Shown: in pieces, positions 54,430-63,402 of the stretch
Numbering within the stretch: the first letter of the stretch is position 1
How the letters are laid out: each line of letters starts with the position of its first letter
Source of the DNA: UBA4742 sp963773335
Lineage (GTDB): Bacteria; Actinomycetota; Acidimicrobiia; Acidimicrobiales; Acidimicrobilacustridaceae
Direction: 5' to 3'
Length of the DNA: 64,000 bases
Assembly: GCA_963773335.1 (NCBI GenBank)
Contig: CAVZAT010000002.1
Span: 310,001 to 374,000 of the forward strand
Position numbers and translations under genes: made by a program
Notes under the pieces: model-generated
Databases searched by the model: none
What the model was told of the DNA's origin: nothing
Seen by the model: only the letters and a program-made list of their open reading frames with translations

Positions 54430-55697
54430 GCCAGCTGGTGCAGCCTGCGAGCCAGGTATTCCTGTTCGGGTTGGGTGGGAGCCAGATCGCGGGCACGACG
54501 GAAGGCCTCGGCCGCGGCCGGGCGCCGATCGAGGCGGGCCAGCAGATCGCCGCGGGCCACGTGGGGAGCTGAGCTGGTACGGGCCAGGGCGGCGCCGGCC
54601 GCTGTGCCCAGCAGGGAATCGACCATGGCCAGACCGGCCGCCGGGCCCTCGACCTCGGCCACGGCCACAGCCCGGTTGAGCGTCACCGCCGGAGTCGGCT
54701 CGAGGCGGGCCAACTCGGCGTAGAGCTGCGAGATGGTGAGCCAGTCCACGCGGTTCCCGTCGCCCGGGTGCGCGTGACAGGTGGCGATCGCGGCCTGCAA
54801 CGCATACGGACCGCGTGCCCGTTGCAGCGCAGCGGTGGCCAGCGCGCGGCCCTCGGCGATGGCCTCGTGGTCCCAGCGGGCGCGGTCCTGGTCGGCCAGC
54901 AGCACCATGCGGCCGGCGTCGTCGGTGCGGGCCGCGGCGCGGCTGTGCTGCAACAGCAAGAGGGCCAGCAGGCCGTCGACCTCGCTCTGGTCGGCCAGCA
55001 GCTCGCGCAGCAGGCGGGCCAGGCGGATGGCCTCGTCGCACAGGTCGACCCGCACCAGGGCGTCGCCGCCGCTCGGCGTGTAGCCCTCGCGGAAGACCAG
55101 GTAGACGACCCGCAGCACGCCGGCCAGCCGCTCGGGTAGGTCGGGAGCGGCCGGGACCCGGTAGGGGATCCGGGCCGTGGCGATCTTGCGCTTGGCCCGG
55201 ACCAGCCGCTGCGCCATGGTGGACTCGGGCACCCAGAAGGCCCGGGCCACCTCCGCCGTGCTGAGGCCGGCCACCAGGCGCAGGGTCAGGGCGATGCGGG
55301 CCTCGGGGGCGAGCGCCGGATGGCAGCAGGTGAACACGAGGCGCAGCCGATCGTCGGTCACCGGACCCATCTCGATCTCCTCGCTCGCCTCACCGCGGAC
55401 GGCCAGCCGGTGCTGGGCCGCCTGCTGGCGTCGATCGCGGGTGGCCTCCCGACGCCGGCGGTCGATCGCCTTGTTGCGGGCCACGGTCATCAGCCAGCCG
55501 CCCGGGTTGGGCGGCGTGCCCTCGACGGGCCAGCGTTCGACGGCCAGGGCGAAGGCCTCGGCGGCGGCGTCCTCCGCCTGGTCCAGGCTCCAGGTGCGGG
55601 CCAGGCCGGCGACCACCACCGCCCACTCCCGGCGGTAGACGTCGACCAGGCCAACTTGGTTGCCAGGCAAGTCAACGGGGTCGCCAGGTAGCTCCAC
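54423..55697 (-). CDS. ECF42-type sigma factor with C-terminal DUF6596-like domain
   Basis: The 424-residue protein has sigma region 2 (VYRREWAVVVAGLARTWSLD, QAEDAAAEAFALA, NPGGWLMTVARNKAIDRRRR) and region 4 (ALTLRLVAGLSTAEVARAF, STMAQRLVRAKRKI), followed by a long helical C-terminal domain (about residues 190-424, YLVFREGYTPSGGD, NRAVAVAEVEGPAAGL) characteristic of ECF42 sigma factors. These are usually paired with YCII/DGPF proteins, as here (two YCII genes immediately upstream on the same strand). It ends in the stop region of the convergent VOC gene. Confidence 0.93.
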   Translation of the reverse strand: MELPGDPVDLPGNQVGLVDVYRREWAVVVAGLARTWSLDQAEDAAAEAFALAVERWPVEGTPPNPGGWLMTVARNKAIDRRRREATRDRRQQAAQHRLAVRGEASEEIEMGPVTDDRLRLVFTCCHPALAPEARIALTLRLVAGLSTAEVARAFWVPESTMAQRLVRAKRKIATARIPYRVPAAPDLPERLAGVLRVVYLVFREGYTPSGGDALVRVDLCDEAIRLARLLRELLADQSEVDGLLALLLLQHSRAAARTDDAGRMVLLADQDRARWDHEAIAEGRALATAALQRARGPYALQAAIATCHAHPGDGNRVDWLTISQLYAELARLEPTPAVTLNRAVAVAEVEGPAAGLAMVDSLLGTAAGAALARTSSAPHVARGDLLARLDRRPAAAEAFRRARDLAPTQPEQEYLARRLHQLAQ

Positions 55698-55704
55698 GGG
55701 TGGG

Positions 55705-56049
55705 TCAGCTCCGCGCCGGGCGAACCTCGAGGGGACCGGTGCGGGCCGCCGGGCAGCGGCGGGCCACCTCCAGCGCCTCGTCCAGGTCGGCCACGTCGAT
55801 GACGAGCACGCCGCCCAGGTACTCGGTCGTCTCGGCGAAGGGGCCGTCGGTCAGCACGGCTTCGCCCGCCTTCATCCGCACGGTGGTGGCGGTGTCGGCG
55901 TCGGCCAGCCCGACGTCGAACACCACGATGCCGCGGTCGGCCAGCTCCACGTTGAACGCGGCGTCGTCGGTCACCCAGGCCGCCCGCTCCTCGTCGGTCA
56001 GTGCCTCCCAGGCGCCGGGCTCGGCGAAGGCCTGGAGGACGTACCTCAC
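55705..56049 (-). CDS. YCII/DGPF-domain protein, second of pair
   Basis: The 114-residue protein has YVLQAFAEPGAWEAL, AVLTDGPFAETTEYLGGVLV with the DGPF motif, and LEVRP at the end: a YCII-related domain. It is encoded between another YCII gene (overlap GTGA) and an ECF42 sigma factor (7-base gap). These proteins are the usual partners of ECF42 sigma factors; their role as enzymes or signal sensors is unproven. Confidence 0.9.
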   Translation of the reverse strand: MRYVLQAFAEPGAWEALTDEERAAWVTDDAAFNVELADRGIVVFDVGLADADTATTVRMKAGEAVLTDGPFAETTEYLGGVLVIDVADLDEALEVARRCPAARTGPLEVRPARS

Positions 56050-56408
56050 GCGCCGTCCATCGAGAACGGAGCGATGGGGCGCACCTCGATGCGGTCCAGC
56101 CCGCGTTCGACGCCAGGCAGGGCGGCGGCCAGCTTCACCGCATCGTCCATGGAGGCGACCTCGACCACGTAGTAGCCGCCGAGGTGCTCGGTCACGTCGG
56201 CGAACGGGCCGTCGGTGACCACGCCGCCCTTGGACACCGTCTTGGCCGTCTCGACGCCTTCGAGGGGGTCGCCGGCCACGAAGGCGCCGGAGTCGAGCAG
56301 AGCCCGGGTGTAGGCGGCGTACTCGTCGTGGATGGCGCCGCCCTCCTCGGGGCTCATGCCGCCCCACTTCGCGGCGTCGGTGTTGATGAGCAGGATGTAC
56401 TTGGGCAC
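56046..56408 (-). CDS. YCII/DGPF-domain protein, first of pair
   Basis: The 120-residue YCII-related protein contains YILLINTDAAKWGGM, GGAIHDEYAAYTRALLDSGA, VVTDGPFADVTEHLGGYYVV and IEVRPI. GTG at 56408 is supported by AGGAG at the right distance. It opens the YCII-YCII-sigma operon. Confidence 0.9.
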   Translation of the reverse strand: MPKYILLINTDAAKWGGMSPEEGGAIHDEYAAYTRALLDSGAFVAGDPLEGVETAKTVSKGGVVTDGPFADVTEHLGGYYVVEVASMDDAVKLAAALPGVERGLDRIEVRPIAPFSMDGA

Positions 56409-56551
56409 GGATCTCGTCTCCTGAGCGGAACGTTCGGACACCAGGACCACGATCGGGACGGCGCCAGATCGACAGGCTCGCGCACCCGCCCGCGGTTTTC
56501 TTCGGTCCGGCGCCCCAGGCCGGCGCGGTCACCCAGCCGAGTCGGCCGGCC

Positions 56552-58131
56552 TCAGCCGGTGAGGCGGGGCGTGGCCCTCACCGCGGTGGCCGCGGCAGCC
56601 GGAGCGGTGGGGGCGGTCGGCGCGTGGTCGCCGGTGTCGACCGTGGTCGACGCCACCGGGTTCGACGTGGTCGACGTGGGCGGCGGGACCGGGGTGACGG
56701 TGATGAGGCCGGCGCTGGCCGCGGCCACCGTGGTGGTGATCCGCGATCCGCTGACGGTCTGGGGGATGGGGGAGCGGGGTCCCAGCTGCCGTCGATGCCC
56801 ACCGCGGCACCGGCGAAGGTGACGCCGGTGGTTGCGTCGAGGGCCGGGCCGCTCAGCCACTGGGCGGTGGCGGACTGCACGGCGGCACCCATGTCGATGG
56901 TCACGTCGACCTCGGCCGTCCCGTCCGCGTTGACCAGGACGACCGCCAGCGTGGCGTCCGGGCGACGCACCGCCCAGGCTCGCAGAGATGCGGGGGCGTC
57001 CACCAGCGTGGTGGACACCAGGGAGCCGGCTCCGACCGAGGCGGCCAACTGCAACCCGGCGAACAGGGGCCGGATCTGGGTGACCTGCCCGTTGACCTGC
57101 ACGAACGGCGGGTAGCCGGCCCCGGCTCCGGAGGTGTGGACGTTGACGCCGGCGGCCCCGGTGGCGGCTGCCTCCAACACCAGGCCCACGCCCCACAGGG
57201 CCGAGGCCAGGGTGTTGCTCACCCCGGGCGCGCCGCCGCTGGCGAACGAGTTGGTCTCGGCCAGGCGGTAGCCCACCCCGGCGTGGGCCGCGGCGGCCGC
57301 CACCTCGGGGAGCGTGGTGTCGAACAGGGGGTCGTCGGCCAGGAGCTCGCCGATGGTCTCCGGCGGCGCGAACCCTCGGTAGTAGTGCTGGGTGACCAAC
57401 CCGATGCGCCCGGTCTCGTCGGCCGCGAACGCCTCTGTCCACCCGGGCACGCTCTGGAGCAGGCAGGTGGCCGGTCCGGACAGCACCGCGTCGGGGACGG
57501 CGGCGACCACCGCGTCGGCCAACTGCTCCCACCGGGTCCGGAACTTCGGGTAGGTGCCGGCCAGCGGGCCGGCCACCGAGTCCAGGAAGTACAGGTCCGG
57601 TTCGTTGCACAGCTCGATGCCGTCCATCCAGGGTTCCAGCCGGTGGGCGGCCTGGCCGGCTTCGTCGGCCACGCTGGCCGCGGTGGAGCCGACGAACGGC
57701 GTGCCGTAGAGCACCGGCCAGCCCACGGCCTCGGCGAACCCGGCCAGGCGGTCCAGGTCCGGCGGCGACACCACCCCGGCCACCAGGCCGGGCCCGTGGG
57801 GATCCCACCCGGTGTGCTCCACCGAGTTGCCCCCCAGGCGCAGCGCCCCGGGGCCGATCAGCCGAAACAGCGCCACCAGGGGGGCGTTGGTCGCCGAGAA
57901 CAGCGGCAGCGCCAGCGTCGACTTCTCGAAGCTCAGCCCCAACATGCGGGTGGGAACGGCGCCCACGACCGCGGTGGGGTCGATGAGCAGCTGGACGGGC
58001 GTGGTCGCGCCGGCCGGCTGCGGACGCCAAGGCCGCGCTGCCGCCCCCACCGCCACCGTCGCGACGCCGGCTCCGGCGCCGATCCCCAGGGCCAGGGCCT
58101 GGCGACGGGTCAGCTGGGGACCGGGCGACAT
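56552..58131 (-). CDS. Exported GH79-type glycoside hydrolase (reading frame broken once)
   Basis: Joined, about 526 residues. It begins with a twin-arginine signal (LTRRQALALGIGAGAG), then GLSFEKSTLALPLF, ALRLGGNSVEHTGWD, IELCNEPDLYFL (acid/base Glu) and RLAETNSFASGG (nucleophile Glu), then a C-terminal beta domain. GH79 enzymes are beta-glucuronidases and heparanase-like endoglycosidases. After the frame change near 56767-56781 the final 75 residues form a Thr/Pro/Ala-rich tail. The target polysaccharide is unknown. Confidence 0.85.
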
Positions 58132-58173
58132 CGAGCCAGCCTCGCGGACCTCCGGCGGGGGGCGGACCGCCGC

Positions 58174-59403
58174 TCACGTCTGGAGGGCGGTGGTCAATCG
58201 GGCGGCCTGGGTGACGAGGAACTGCTGCTCCCGCTGGTTGGTGGTGCGCGAGGCGGCGGCGTGGAACTCGACGATGGCGTCCTCGGGTCGATCGGCGCGC
58301 TCCAGCAGGTGAGCGCGCACGGCGTGGAGCCGGGCATGGTCGCCGAGGCGGTCCTCGAGGCCGCTCAACTGGGCCAGGCCGGCGTCGGGGCCTTCGACCA
58401 TGGCCAAAGCCACGGCCCGGTTGAGCGAGACCATCGGATTGGCCGTCATGCGTTCGAGCAGGCTGTAGAGCGCCAGGATCTGAGGCCAGTCGGTGTCGGC
58501 GGCCCGGCCGGCCTGGTCGTGGAGCCCGGCGATGGCCGCCTGCAGCTGATACGGCCCCACCGCGGCGTGGCCCAGCGCCTCGGCCACCAGGGCCAGGCCC
58601 TCCGCGATCAGGCCCTGGTCCCAGCGGGTGCGGTCCTGTTCGGCCAGGGGGATGAGCTCGCCACCGGGACCGGTGCGGGCCAGGCGCCGGGCATCGGTGA
58701 GCAGCATGAGGGCCAGCAGTCCGGCCACCTCCGGATCGTCGGGCCGCTCAGCCCGCACCGCCCGGGTCAGGCGGATGGCTTCGCCCGACAGATCGGTGCG
58801 GGTGAGGTCGCCGCCGGTGCTGGTGGCGTAGCCCTCGTTGAACAGCAGGTAGAGCACGTGGCTGACCGAGGCCAAGCGCTCGGCTCGGCCCGGGTCGGCC
58901 AGCACGGCGTCGGTGGCGAGTCCGCTCTCACGGATCCTGGCCTTGGCTCGGCTGATGCGCTGAGCCATGGTGGCTTCGGGGACGAGGAAGGCGGCCGCGA
59001 TCTCGCGGGTGGTGAGCCCGCCCACTGCTCGCAGGGCCAGGGGGATGGCCGACGCCGGGCTCAGCGACGGCGGGCAGCACAGCTCCATCAGCACCAGCGT
59101 GTCGTCGTGGCCGGCCACCGGCGGGGAGTCGCTTGCCGATCGGGCCGCCACCAGGTCCTCACGGCGTCGCCGGGCGTCGTCGCGACGGATCTGGTCGACC
59201 AGGCGGCGGGTGGCCACCTGGGTCAGCCAGCCGAAGGGGTTGTCCGGACGGCCCTGGTCGGGCCAATGCGTGGCCGCGACCAGCAGGGCCTCCTGGGTGG
59301 CGTCCTCGGCGGCGGCGAAGTCGCGGTGGCGACGCACCAGGGCACCGAGGACCTGCGGGCCGAGGCGGCGCAGCAGCTCCTCGGTGCCGCTCTCGGTGGT
59401 CAC
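58174..59403 (-). CDS. ECF42-type sigma factor, second locus
   Basis: A 409-residue paralogue of the product at 54423-55697, with region 2 (LVRRHRDFAAAEDATQEALL, NPFGWLTQVATRRLVDQIRR), region 4 (LALRAVGGLTTREIAAAFL, ATMAQRISRAKARIRE) and the same helical C-terminal domain (YLLFNEGYATSTGGD, NRAVALAMVEGPDAGL). GTG at 59403 overlaps the YCII stop (GTGA). Two ECF42 loci within 5 kb suggest a local duplication. Confidence 0.92.
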   Translation of the reverse strand: MTTESGTEELLRRLGPQVLGALVRRHRDFAAAEDATQEALLVAATHWPDQGRPDNPFGWLTQVATRRLVDQIRRDDARRRREDLVAARSASDSPPVAGHDDTLVLMELCCPPSLSPASAIPLALRAVGGLTTREIAAAFLVPEATMAQRISRAKARIRESGLATDAVLADPGRAERLASVSHVLYLLFNEGYATSTGGDLTRTDLSGEAIRLTRAVRAERPDDPEVAGLLALMLLTDARRLARTGPGGELIPLAEQDRTRWDQGLIAEGLALVAEALGHAAVGPYQLQAAIAGLHDQAGRAADTDWPQILALYSLLERMTANPMVSLNRAVALAMVEGPDAGLAQLSGLEDRLGDHARLHAVRAHLLERADRPEDAIVEFHAAASRTTNQREQQFLVTQAARLTTALQT

Positions 59404-59803
59404 ATCTCCGGATCGGGCGCGCGCTGAGCACCTGGCGTACCTCGATGGGCTGGAGGATGGGCGCCCCATCGGGGCCGGGGGCGGCCGAGGCGGCCGCCGC
59501 GATCTCGATGGCCCGCGTCTCGCTCTCCACGTCCACCAGCCGGTATCCGGCCAACAACTCCTTGGACTCGGGGAACGGGCCGTCGGTGATCACCGGGGGA
59601 CTCTGCCCGTCGCACACCACGAACCGGGCCACCTCGGGCCCGGCCAGACCTTGGGCGTCGACCAGCTCGCCCCGATCCGCCAGCTCTCGGTTCAGGGCGT
59701 GCTGGAAGTCGATGTGGGCCTTGATGTCGACGGGCTTCCACTCCGACATGGGGGCGCAGTCGGACTCCACCTCTCCGTAGTTCTGCAACAGCATGAATCG
59801 CAT
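59400..59803 (-). CDS. YCII/DGPF-domain protein (reading frame broken near the end)
   Basis: About 134 residues: RFMLLQNYGEVESDCAPMSE, HALNRELADRGEL, VITDGPFPESKELLAGYRLV and IEVRQVLSA. As read, the frame runs on past the sigma gene; shifting by one base within GCGCGCGC near 59414-59424 gives the stop at 59400 and the GTGA overlap with the sigma gene, as in related loci. ATG at 59803. Confidence 0.86.
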
Positions 59804-59884
59804 CGCTTCACCCTTCCCGTTTGGGCCCCTGAGAGGGTGCCGTCACCCTGGAGTCGAAGCCGTGGTCGCGTTCTCGACACCCGC

Positions 59885-59939
59885 CGGAAATTGGGCATCT
59901 TCGTTGTCGGTATCCGAAGGCGAAGATGCCCAATTTCCG
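59885..59939. terminator. 19-bp inverted repeat with inner hairpin
   Basis: CGGAAATTGGGCATCTTCG (59885-59903) and its exact complement at 59921-59939 enclose 17 bases that contain TCGG-TAT-CCGA. It lies just after the stop of the SDR gene and before the YCII gene on the same strand, so it is a likely intrinsic terminator. Part of the arm, AAATTGGGCATCTT, also occurs at 43076-43089. Confidence 0.7.
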
Positions 59940-59948
59940 AGGATGAGC

Positions 59949-60761
59949 TCAGCCGATCATGGCGGCCTGGCCCCCGTCGACGGGCAGCACCACGCCGGTG
60001 ACGAAGCCCGCTTCGTCCGATGCCAGGTACAGGGCGGCGTGGGCCACGTCCCAGGCGGTGCCCTGGTTGCCGAGGGGGACGTGGCGGGCCCGGGCCTCGG
60101 CCAGCTGGTGGCGGGATCGGCCGGAGGCCCGAGCCGCGGCGTCCACGCCCATCGGCGTGTCGATGAGCCCGGGCATGATGGCGTTGACCCGGATGCCATC
60201 GCGGGCGTAGGTGGCGGCCAGGGTCTGGGTGAGGGCGTTCACTCCCGCCTTCGACACCTTGTAGGCGGTGAGGGTGGTGGCCGCGGCCACCGCGGCGAGC
60301 GACGAGATGTTGACGATGGCGCCGCCGCCCTGATCGCGCATGATCGGGACGGCGTACTTGCAGGTCTGCCACATGGCTTTGAGGTTCACGTCGAGGATGC
60401 GGTCCCAGGCGTCGGCCTCCAGGTCCGCGGGCTTCGCGTCGCCGGCACCGATACCCACGTTGTTGTGGAGGATGTCGAGCCGTCCCAGCTCGGTGACGGC
60501 CCGGGCCACGAGCTGTCGGCAATCGTCGGCCCGGGTGATGTCGGCCACGTGGATCTCGGCTCGGCCCCCCTCGGCCGACACCGCGTCGCGGGTGTCGGTC
60601 ACCGACGGCTCGTCGCGGTCGACCAGCAATAGCCGGGCACCGTGGCGAGCGAAGAGCAGCGCGGTGGCCCTGCCGTTGCCCATCGTCTCGCCCGGGGTCT
60701 GCCCGGCCCCCACGATCACCGCCACCTTGCCTGCCAGCCGACCCTGGCCCACCTCGGTCAC
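59949..60761 (-). CDS. SDR family oxidoreductase
   Basis: A 270-residue SDR with an atypical glycine motif (VIVGAGQTPGETMGNGRAT), NNVGIGAG, VNISSLAAV and AYKVSKAG (YxxxK). The C-terminus ends VLPVDGGQAAMIG. The nucleotide loop spacing differs from the classical TGxxxGxG. It is coupled to the upstream CMD-family gene by a 4-base overlap. Confidence 0.9.
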   Translation of the reverse strand: MTEVGQGRLAGKVAVIVGAGQTPGETMGNGRATALLFARHGARLLLVDRDEPSVTDTRDAVSAEGGRAEIHVADITRADDCRQLVARAVTELGRLDILHNNVGIGAGDAKPADLEADAWDRILDVNLKAMWQTCKYAVPIMRDQGGGAIVNISSLAAVAAATTLTAYKVSKAGVNALTQTLAATYARDGIRVNAIMPGLIDTPMGVDAAARASGRSRHQLAEARARHVPLGNQGTAWDVAHAALYLASDEAGFVTGVVLPVDGGQAAMIG

Positions 60762-61354
60762 GGCTCGACCTGCCCCAGTCCGGGCTGGTCACCGTCGAGC
60801 TGGGTCCCGAAGGAGTTCAACGCGCCCGCCAACATGGCGTAGTGACCGGCCAGCAGGGTCACCTCGATGAGCTGCTCGTCGCTGAAGCGATCGCGCAGCG
60901 CGGCCCAGACCGGGTCACCGATGACGTGGTCGGTCACCAACTGATCGACGGCGGTCAACAAGGCGGCGTCCTCGGAGGTCCAGCCCGTGCCCTTGCCGCC
61001 CGAACCCGGTGACGCGCCCTGGGCCACCCGGCGGATCTCGGCGTCGGTCAGGCCGGCCTGGCGAGCGATGGCGACGTGCTGGCCCCATTCGTAGCCGGCT
61101 CCGCACCGCCACGCCGCCCGCAGGATGATGAGCTCGCGGTCTCGCTCGGACAGCTTCCCGCCCCCCAGCAGCTTGCCGCCGAAGGGCGACCACCGGCGGT
61201 AGAGACCGGGATGGCGCACCAGGGTGCGGAAGATGTTGAGGGATCGGGCACCGCCGGTGGGCGCCAGCAGCTCGAGCTGTTCCTCGGTGAGGTCGTCGGC
61301 GGCCACGGGTGCCAGTCGGGGCGGGAGTTGGGGCGGGACGGTGGAGTCAGCCAT
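60758..61354 (-). CDS. Carboxymuconolactone decarboxylase (AhpD-like) family protein
   Basis: The 198-residue helical protein has the CMD signature: LSERDRELIILRAAWRCGAG, YEWGQHVAIARQAGLTDAEI. It lacks the second cysteine of the AhpD CxxC pair (CGAGYEWGQH), so simple peroxidase function is unlikely; many actinobacterial relatives are annotated as decarboxylase-like. It starts an operon with the SDR. Confidence 0.88.
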   Translation of the reverse strand: MADSTVPPQLPPRLAPVAADDLTEEQLELLAPTGGARSLNIFRTLVRHPGLYRRWSPFGGKLLGGGKLSERDRELIILRAAWRCGAGYEWGQHVAIARQAGLTDAEIRRVAQGASPGSGGKGTGWTSEDAALLTAVDQLVTDHVIGDPVWAALRDRFSDEQLIEVTLLAGHYAMLAGALNSFGTQLDGDQPGLGQVEP

Positions 61355-61408
61355 GGGCCGATTGTGTCGCCGATCGGCGCCGCCTGCTGGCTGGTCAGGC
61401 CGCGGTGG

Positions 61409-61891
61409 TCACCGGGGCGGCTGCAGGGCGACGGCCAGCTCGATCTCCACCGCACCACCCCGAGGCAGGGCGGCCACGCCGATGGCGGAGCGGGTGTGTC
61501 GACCCGCGGCCCCGAAGAGGTCGGCCAGCAGGCGGCTGGCGCCGTCGACCACCGCCGCCTGCTGGGAGAAGCCGGGCGCGCAGGCCACGAAGCCGAGCAG
61601 GGTCAGGCATCGCTCGATGCGATCCAGCGAGCCCAGTTCGGCCCGAAGTACGGACAAGGCGTTGAGCGCGCACCACCGGGCCGCCTCGGCTCCTTGTTCG
61701 ACGCTCAGGTCCACACCCAACGTGCCGGGGTGGACGAGCTGGCCGTCGTGGTCGCGGGGGAGTTGGCCGGAGGTGCGAGCCACGCCGTCGTGGACGATCA
61801 CCGCGTCCAGCGGCTCGTGGGGCGGGTAGGGCCCGGGGAGCTCGAGGCCGAGCTCGGCCAGCCGCTGGTCGACCGAGGGCGCGGCTGCCAT
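61409..61891 (-). CDS. RidA family protein (YjgF/YER057c/UK114)
   Basis: The 160-residue protein has ARTSGQLPRDHDGQLVHPGT, CLTLLGFVACAPGF and RHTRSAIGVAALPRGGAVEI, a RidA-type trimeric fold with the conserved Arg-Ser-Ala near the end. RidA deaminates reactive enamines/imines. This one is longer than canonical RidA and belongs to a RidA subfamily common in actinobacteria. Confidence 0.88.
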   Translation of the reverse strand: MAAAPSVDQRLAELGLELPGPYPPHEPLDAVIVHDGVARTSGQLPRDHDGQLVHPGTLGVDLSVEQGAEAARWCALNALSVLRAELGSLDRIERCLTLLGFVACAPGFSQQAAVVDGASRLLADLFGAAGRHTRSAIGVAALPRGGAVEIELAVALQPPR

Positions 61892-62024
61892 GGTCGGTGA
61901 CCCTAGCGGGGGGTGCCCCCGGCCGTGGGGGTGTTCACGGCCGCGGCCACCAGTGATCCCGACCAGTTCGGGGCACCGACGGGTCAGGCCGCCGACCTCG
62001 TCCTTGCCGTTGAGCTACCGCGAT

Positions 62025-62045
62025 CATGAGTAGCCGTTACTCATG
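62025..62045. promoter_or_regulatory. Palindrome CATGAGTA-N5-TACTCATG upstream of the DUF445 gene
   Basis: Two perfect 8-bp arms around GCCGT, ending 17 bases before the ATG. Symmetry and position suit a repressor operator, but no regulator is adjacent. Confidence 0.5.
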
Positions 62046-62062
62046 TTCGGTAGACCGTGGGC

Positions 62063-63331
62063 ATGACCTCCGCCGTGGTGCTCCCCCGTCCCGGATCCGA
62101 AGCGCGCCGGGCCCGACAGCTGGTGGTGATGAAGCGCCGGGCCACCGCCCTGCTGGTCGCGGTCACGCTGGCGTTCCTGGCGGTGACCCGCTTCGGTGGC
62201 TCCGGTGGATGGGCCGGCTACGCGCAGGCCGCCGCCGAGGCGGCCATGGTGGGCGGGCTGGCCGACTGGTTCGCGGTGACAGCGCTGTTCCGCCACCCGC
62301 TCGGCCTGCCCATCCCCCACACCGCCATCGTGGTCGAGCGCAAGGACCAGTTCGCCGACACCCTGGGGCAGTTCATCCAGGAGAGCTTCCTGACCCCGGA
62401 CGTGATCGTCGAGCGGGTGGAGGCCTCGGCGGTGGTGGATCGTGCCGCCGAGTGGCTGAGCCAGCCCGAGCACGCCGCTCGGGCCGCGGCCGAGCTGACC
62501 TCGGCGCTGGGGGTGGTGCTCGACTTCGCGCCCGATGAGGAGGTGCAGCGCAACCTGGAGGGAGCCTTGGCCGATCGGCTCGACGCCGTGACCCTGGCCC
62601 CGCTGGCTGGACGGACGCTGACCTTCCTGATCGCCGAGGGGCGACATGATCCGGTTCTCGACGCCGCCTTCGTGGGGTTGGAGCGCTATCTGGGCGAGCA
62701 CGGCACCGACCTGCGCGACCGAGTCGGCCCGGAGAGTCCGTGGTGGTTGCCCGGCGCGGTGGAGGATCGGATCTTCGAGCGGTTGCTCGACGCCGCCCGT
62801 GCCGTCCTGTCGGCCATGGCCGCCGATCCCGATCACCACCTGCGTCGCACCCTGGACCAGTACCTGGCCAAACTGGCCGACGATCTGCAGCACTCGCCCG
62901 AGCTGGCTGAGCGCGGCGAGCAGCTCAAGCACGACCTGTTGAACCGACCCGAGGTCCGGGCGTGGGTGGGCTCGCTGTGGATGGACCTGAAGGGCCGCAT
63001 TCGGGATCAGATCGAGGATCCGGGATCGCCGGTGCGTGACCGACTGGCCGAGATGCTGACGGACCTCGGCGCGCGCCTGGCGCAGGATCCCGCCCTGCGC
63101 GCCACCGTCGATCACGCCCTGGCCGACGCGGCACGGTTCGCGGCCGAGCGTTTCGACGGCGAGATCGCTGATCTGGTCAGCGGGACGATCGCCCGGTGGG
63201 ACGCGGCCGAGACGTCGCGTCGTCTCGAGCTGCTGCTGGGCCCGGATCTGCAGTTCATCCGCATCAACGGCACGGTGGTGGGAGCGGTGGCCGGCTTGGC
63301 CCTGCACGCGGTGGCCCAGGTCGTGGCCTGA
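62063..63331 (+). CDS. DUF445 family membrane protein
   Basis: The 422-residue protein begins with a basic stretch and a membrane segment (ALLVAVTLAFLAVTRF), then the DUF445 signature GWAGYAQAAAEAAMVGGLAD, WFAVTALFRHPLGLPIPHTA and IVVERKDQFADTLGQFIQ. A long helical middle follows, with a second membrane segment at the C-terminal end (NGTVVGAVAGLALHAVAQVV). The function is unknown; it is conserved in many bacteria (YjiN-like). ATG at 62063 is preferred; GTG at 62057 is possible. Confidence 0.9.
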   Translation: MTSAVVLPRPGSEARRARQLVVMKRRATALLVAVTLAFLAVTRFGGSGGWAGYAQAAAEAAMVGGLADWFAVTALFRHPLGLPIPHTAIVVERKDQFADTLGQFIQESFLTPDVIVERVEASAVVDRAAEWLSQPEHAARAAAELTSALGVVLDFAPDEEVQRNLEGALADRLDAVTLAPLAGRTLTFLIAEGRHDPVLDAAFVGLERYLGEHGTDLRDRVGPESPWWLPGAVEDRIFERLLDAARAVLSAMAADPDHHLRRTLDQYLAKLADDLQHSPELAERGEQLKHDLLNRPEVRAWVGSLWMDLKGRIRDQIEDPGSPVRDRLAEMLTDLGARLAQDPALRATVDHALADAARFAAERFDGEIADLVSGTIARWDAAETSRRLELLLGPDLQFIRINGTVVGAVAGLALHAVAQVVA

Positions 63332-63402
63332 CGGGCGGCCGTCGGTGTTAATGGCCCAGCTCCACGGGGTTCGACAAGAGGGCTCGCCGTGTCACCCGCG
63401 CG

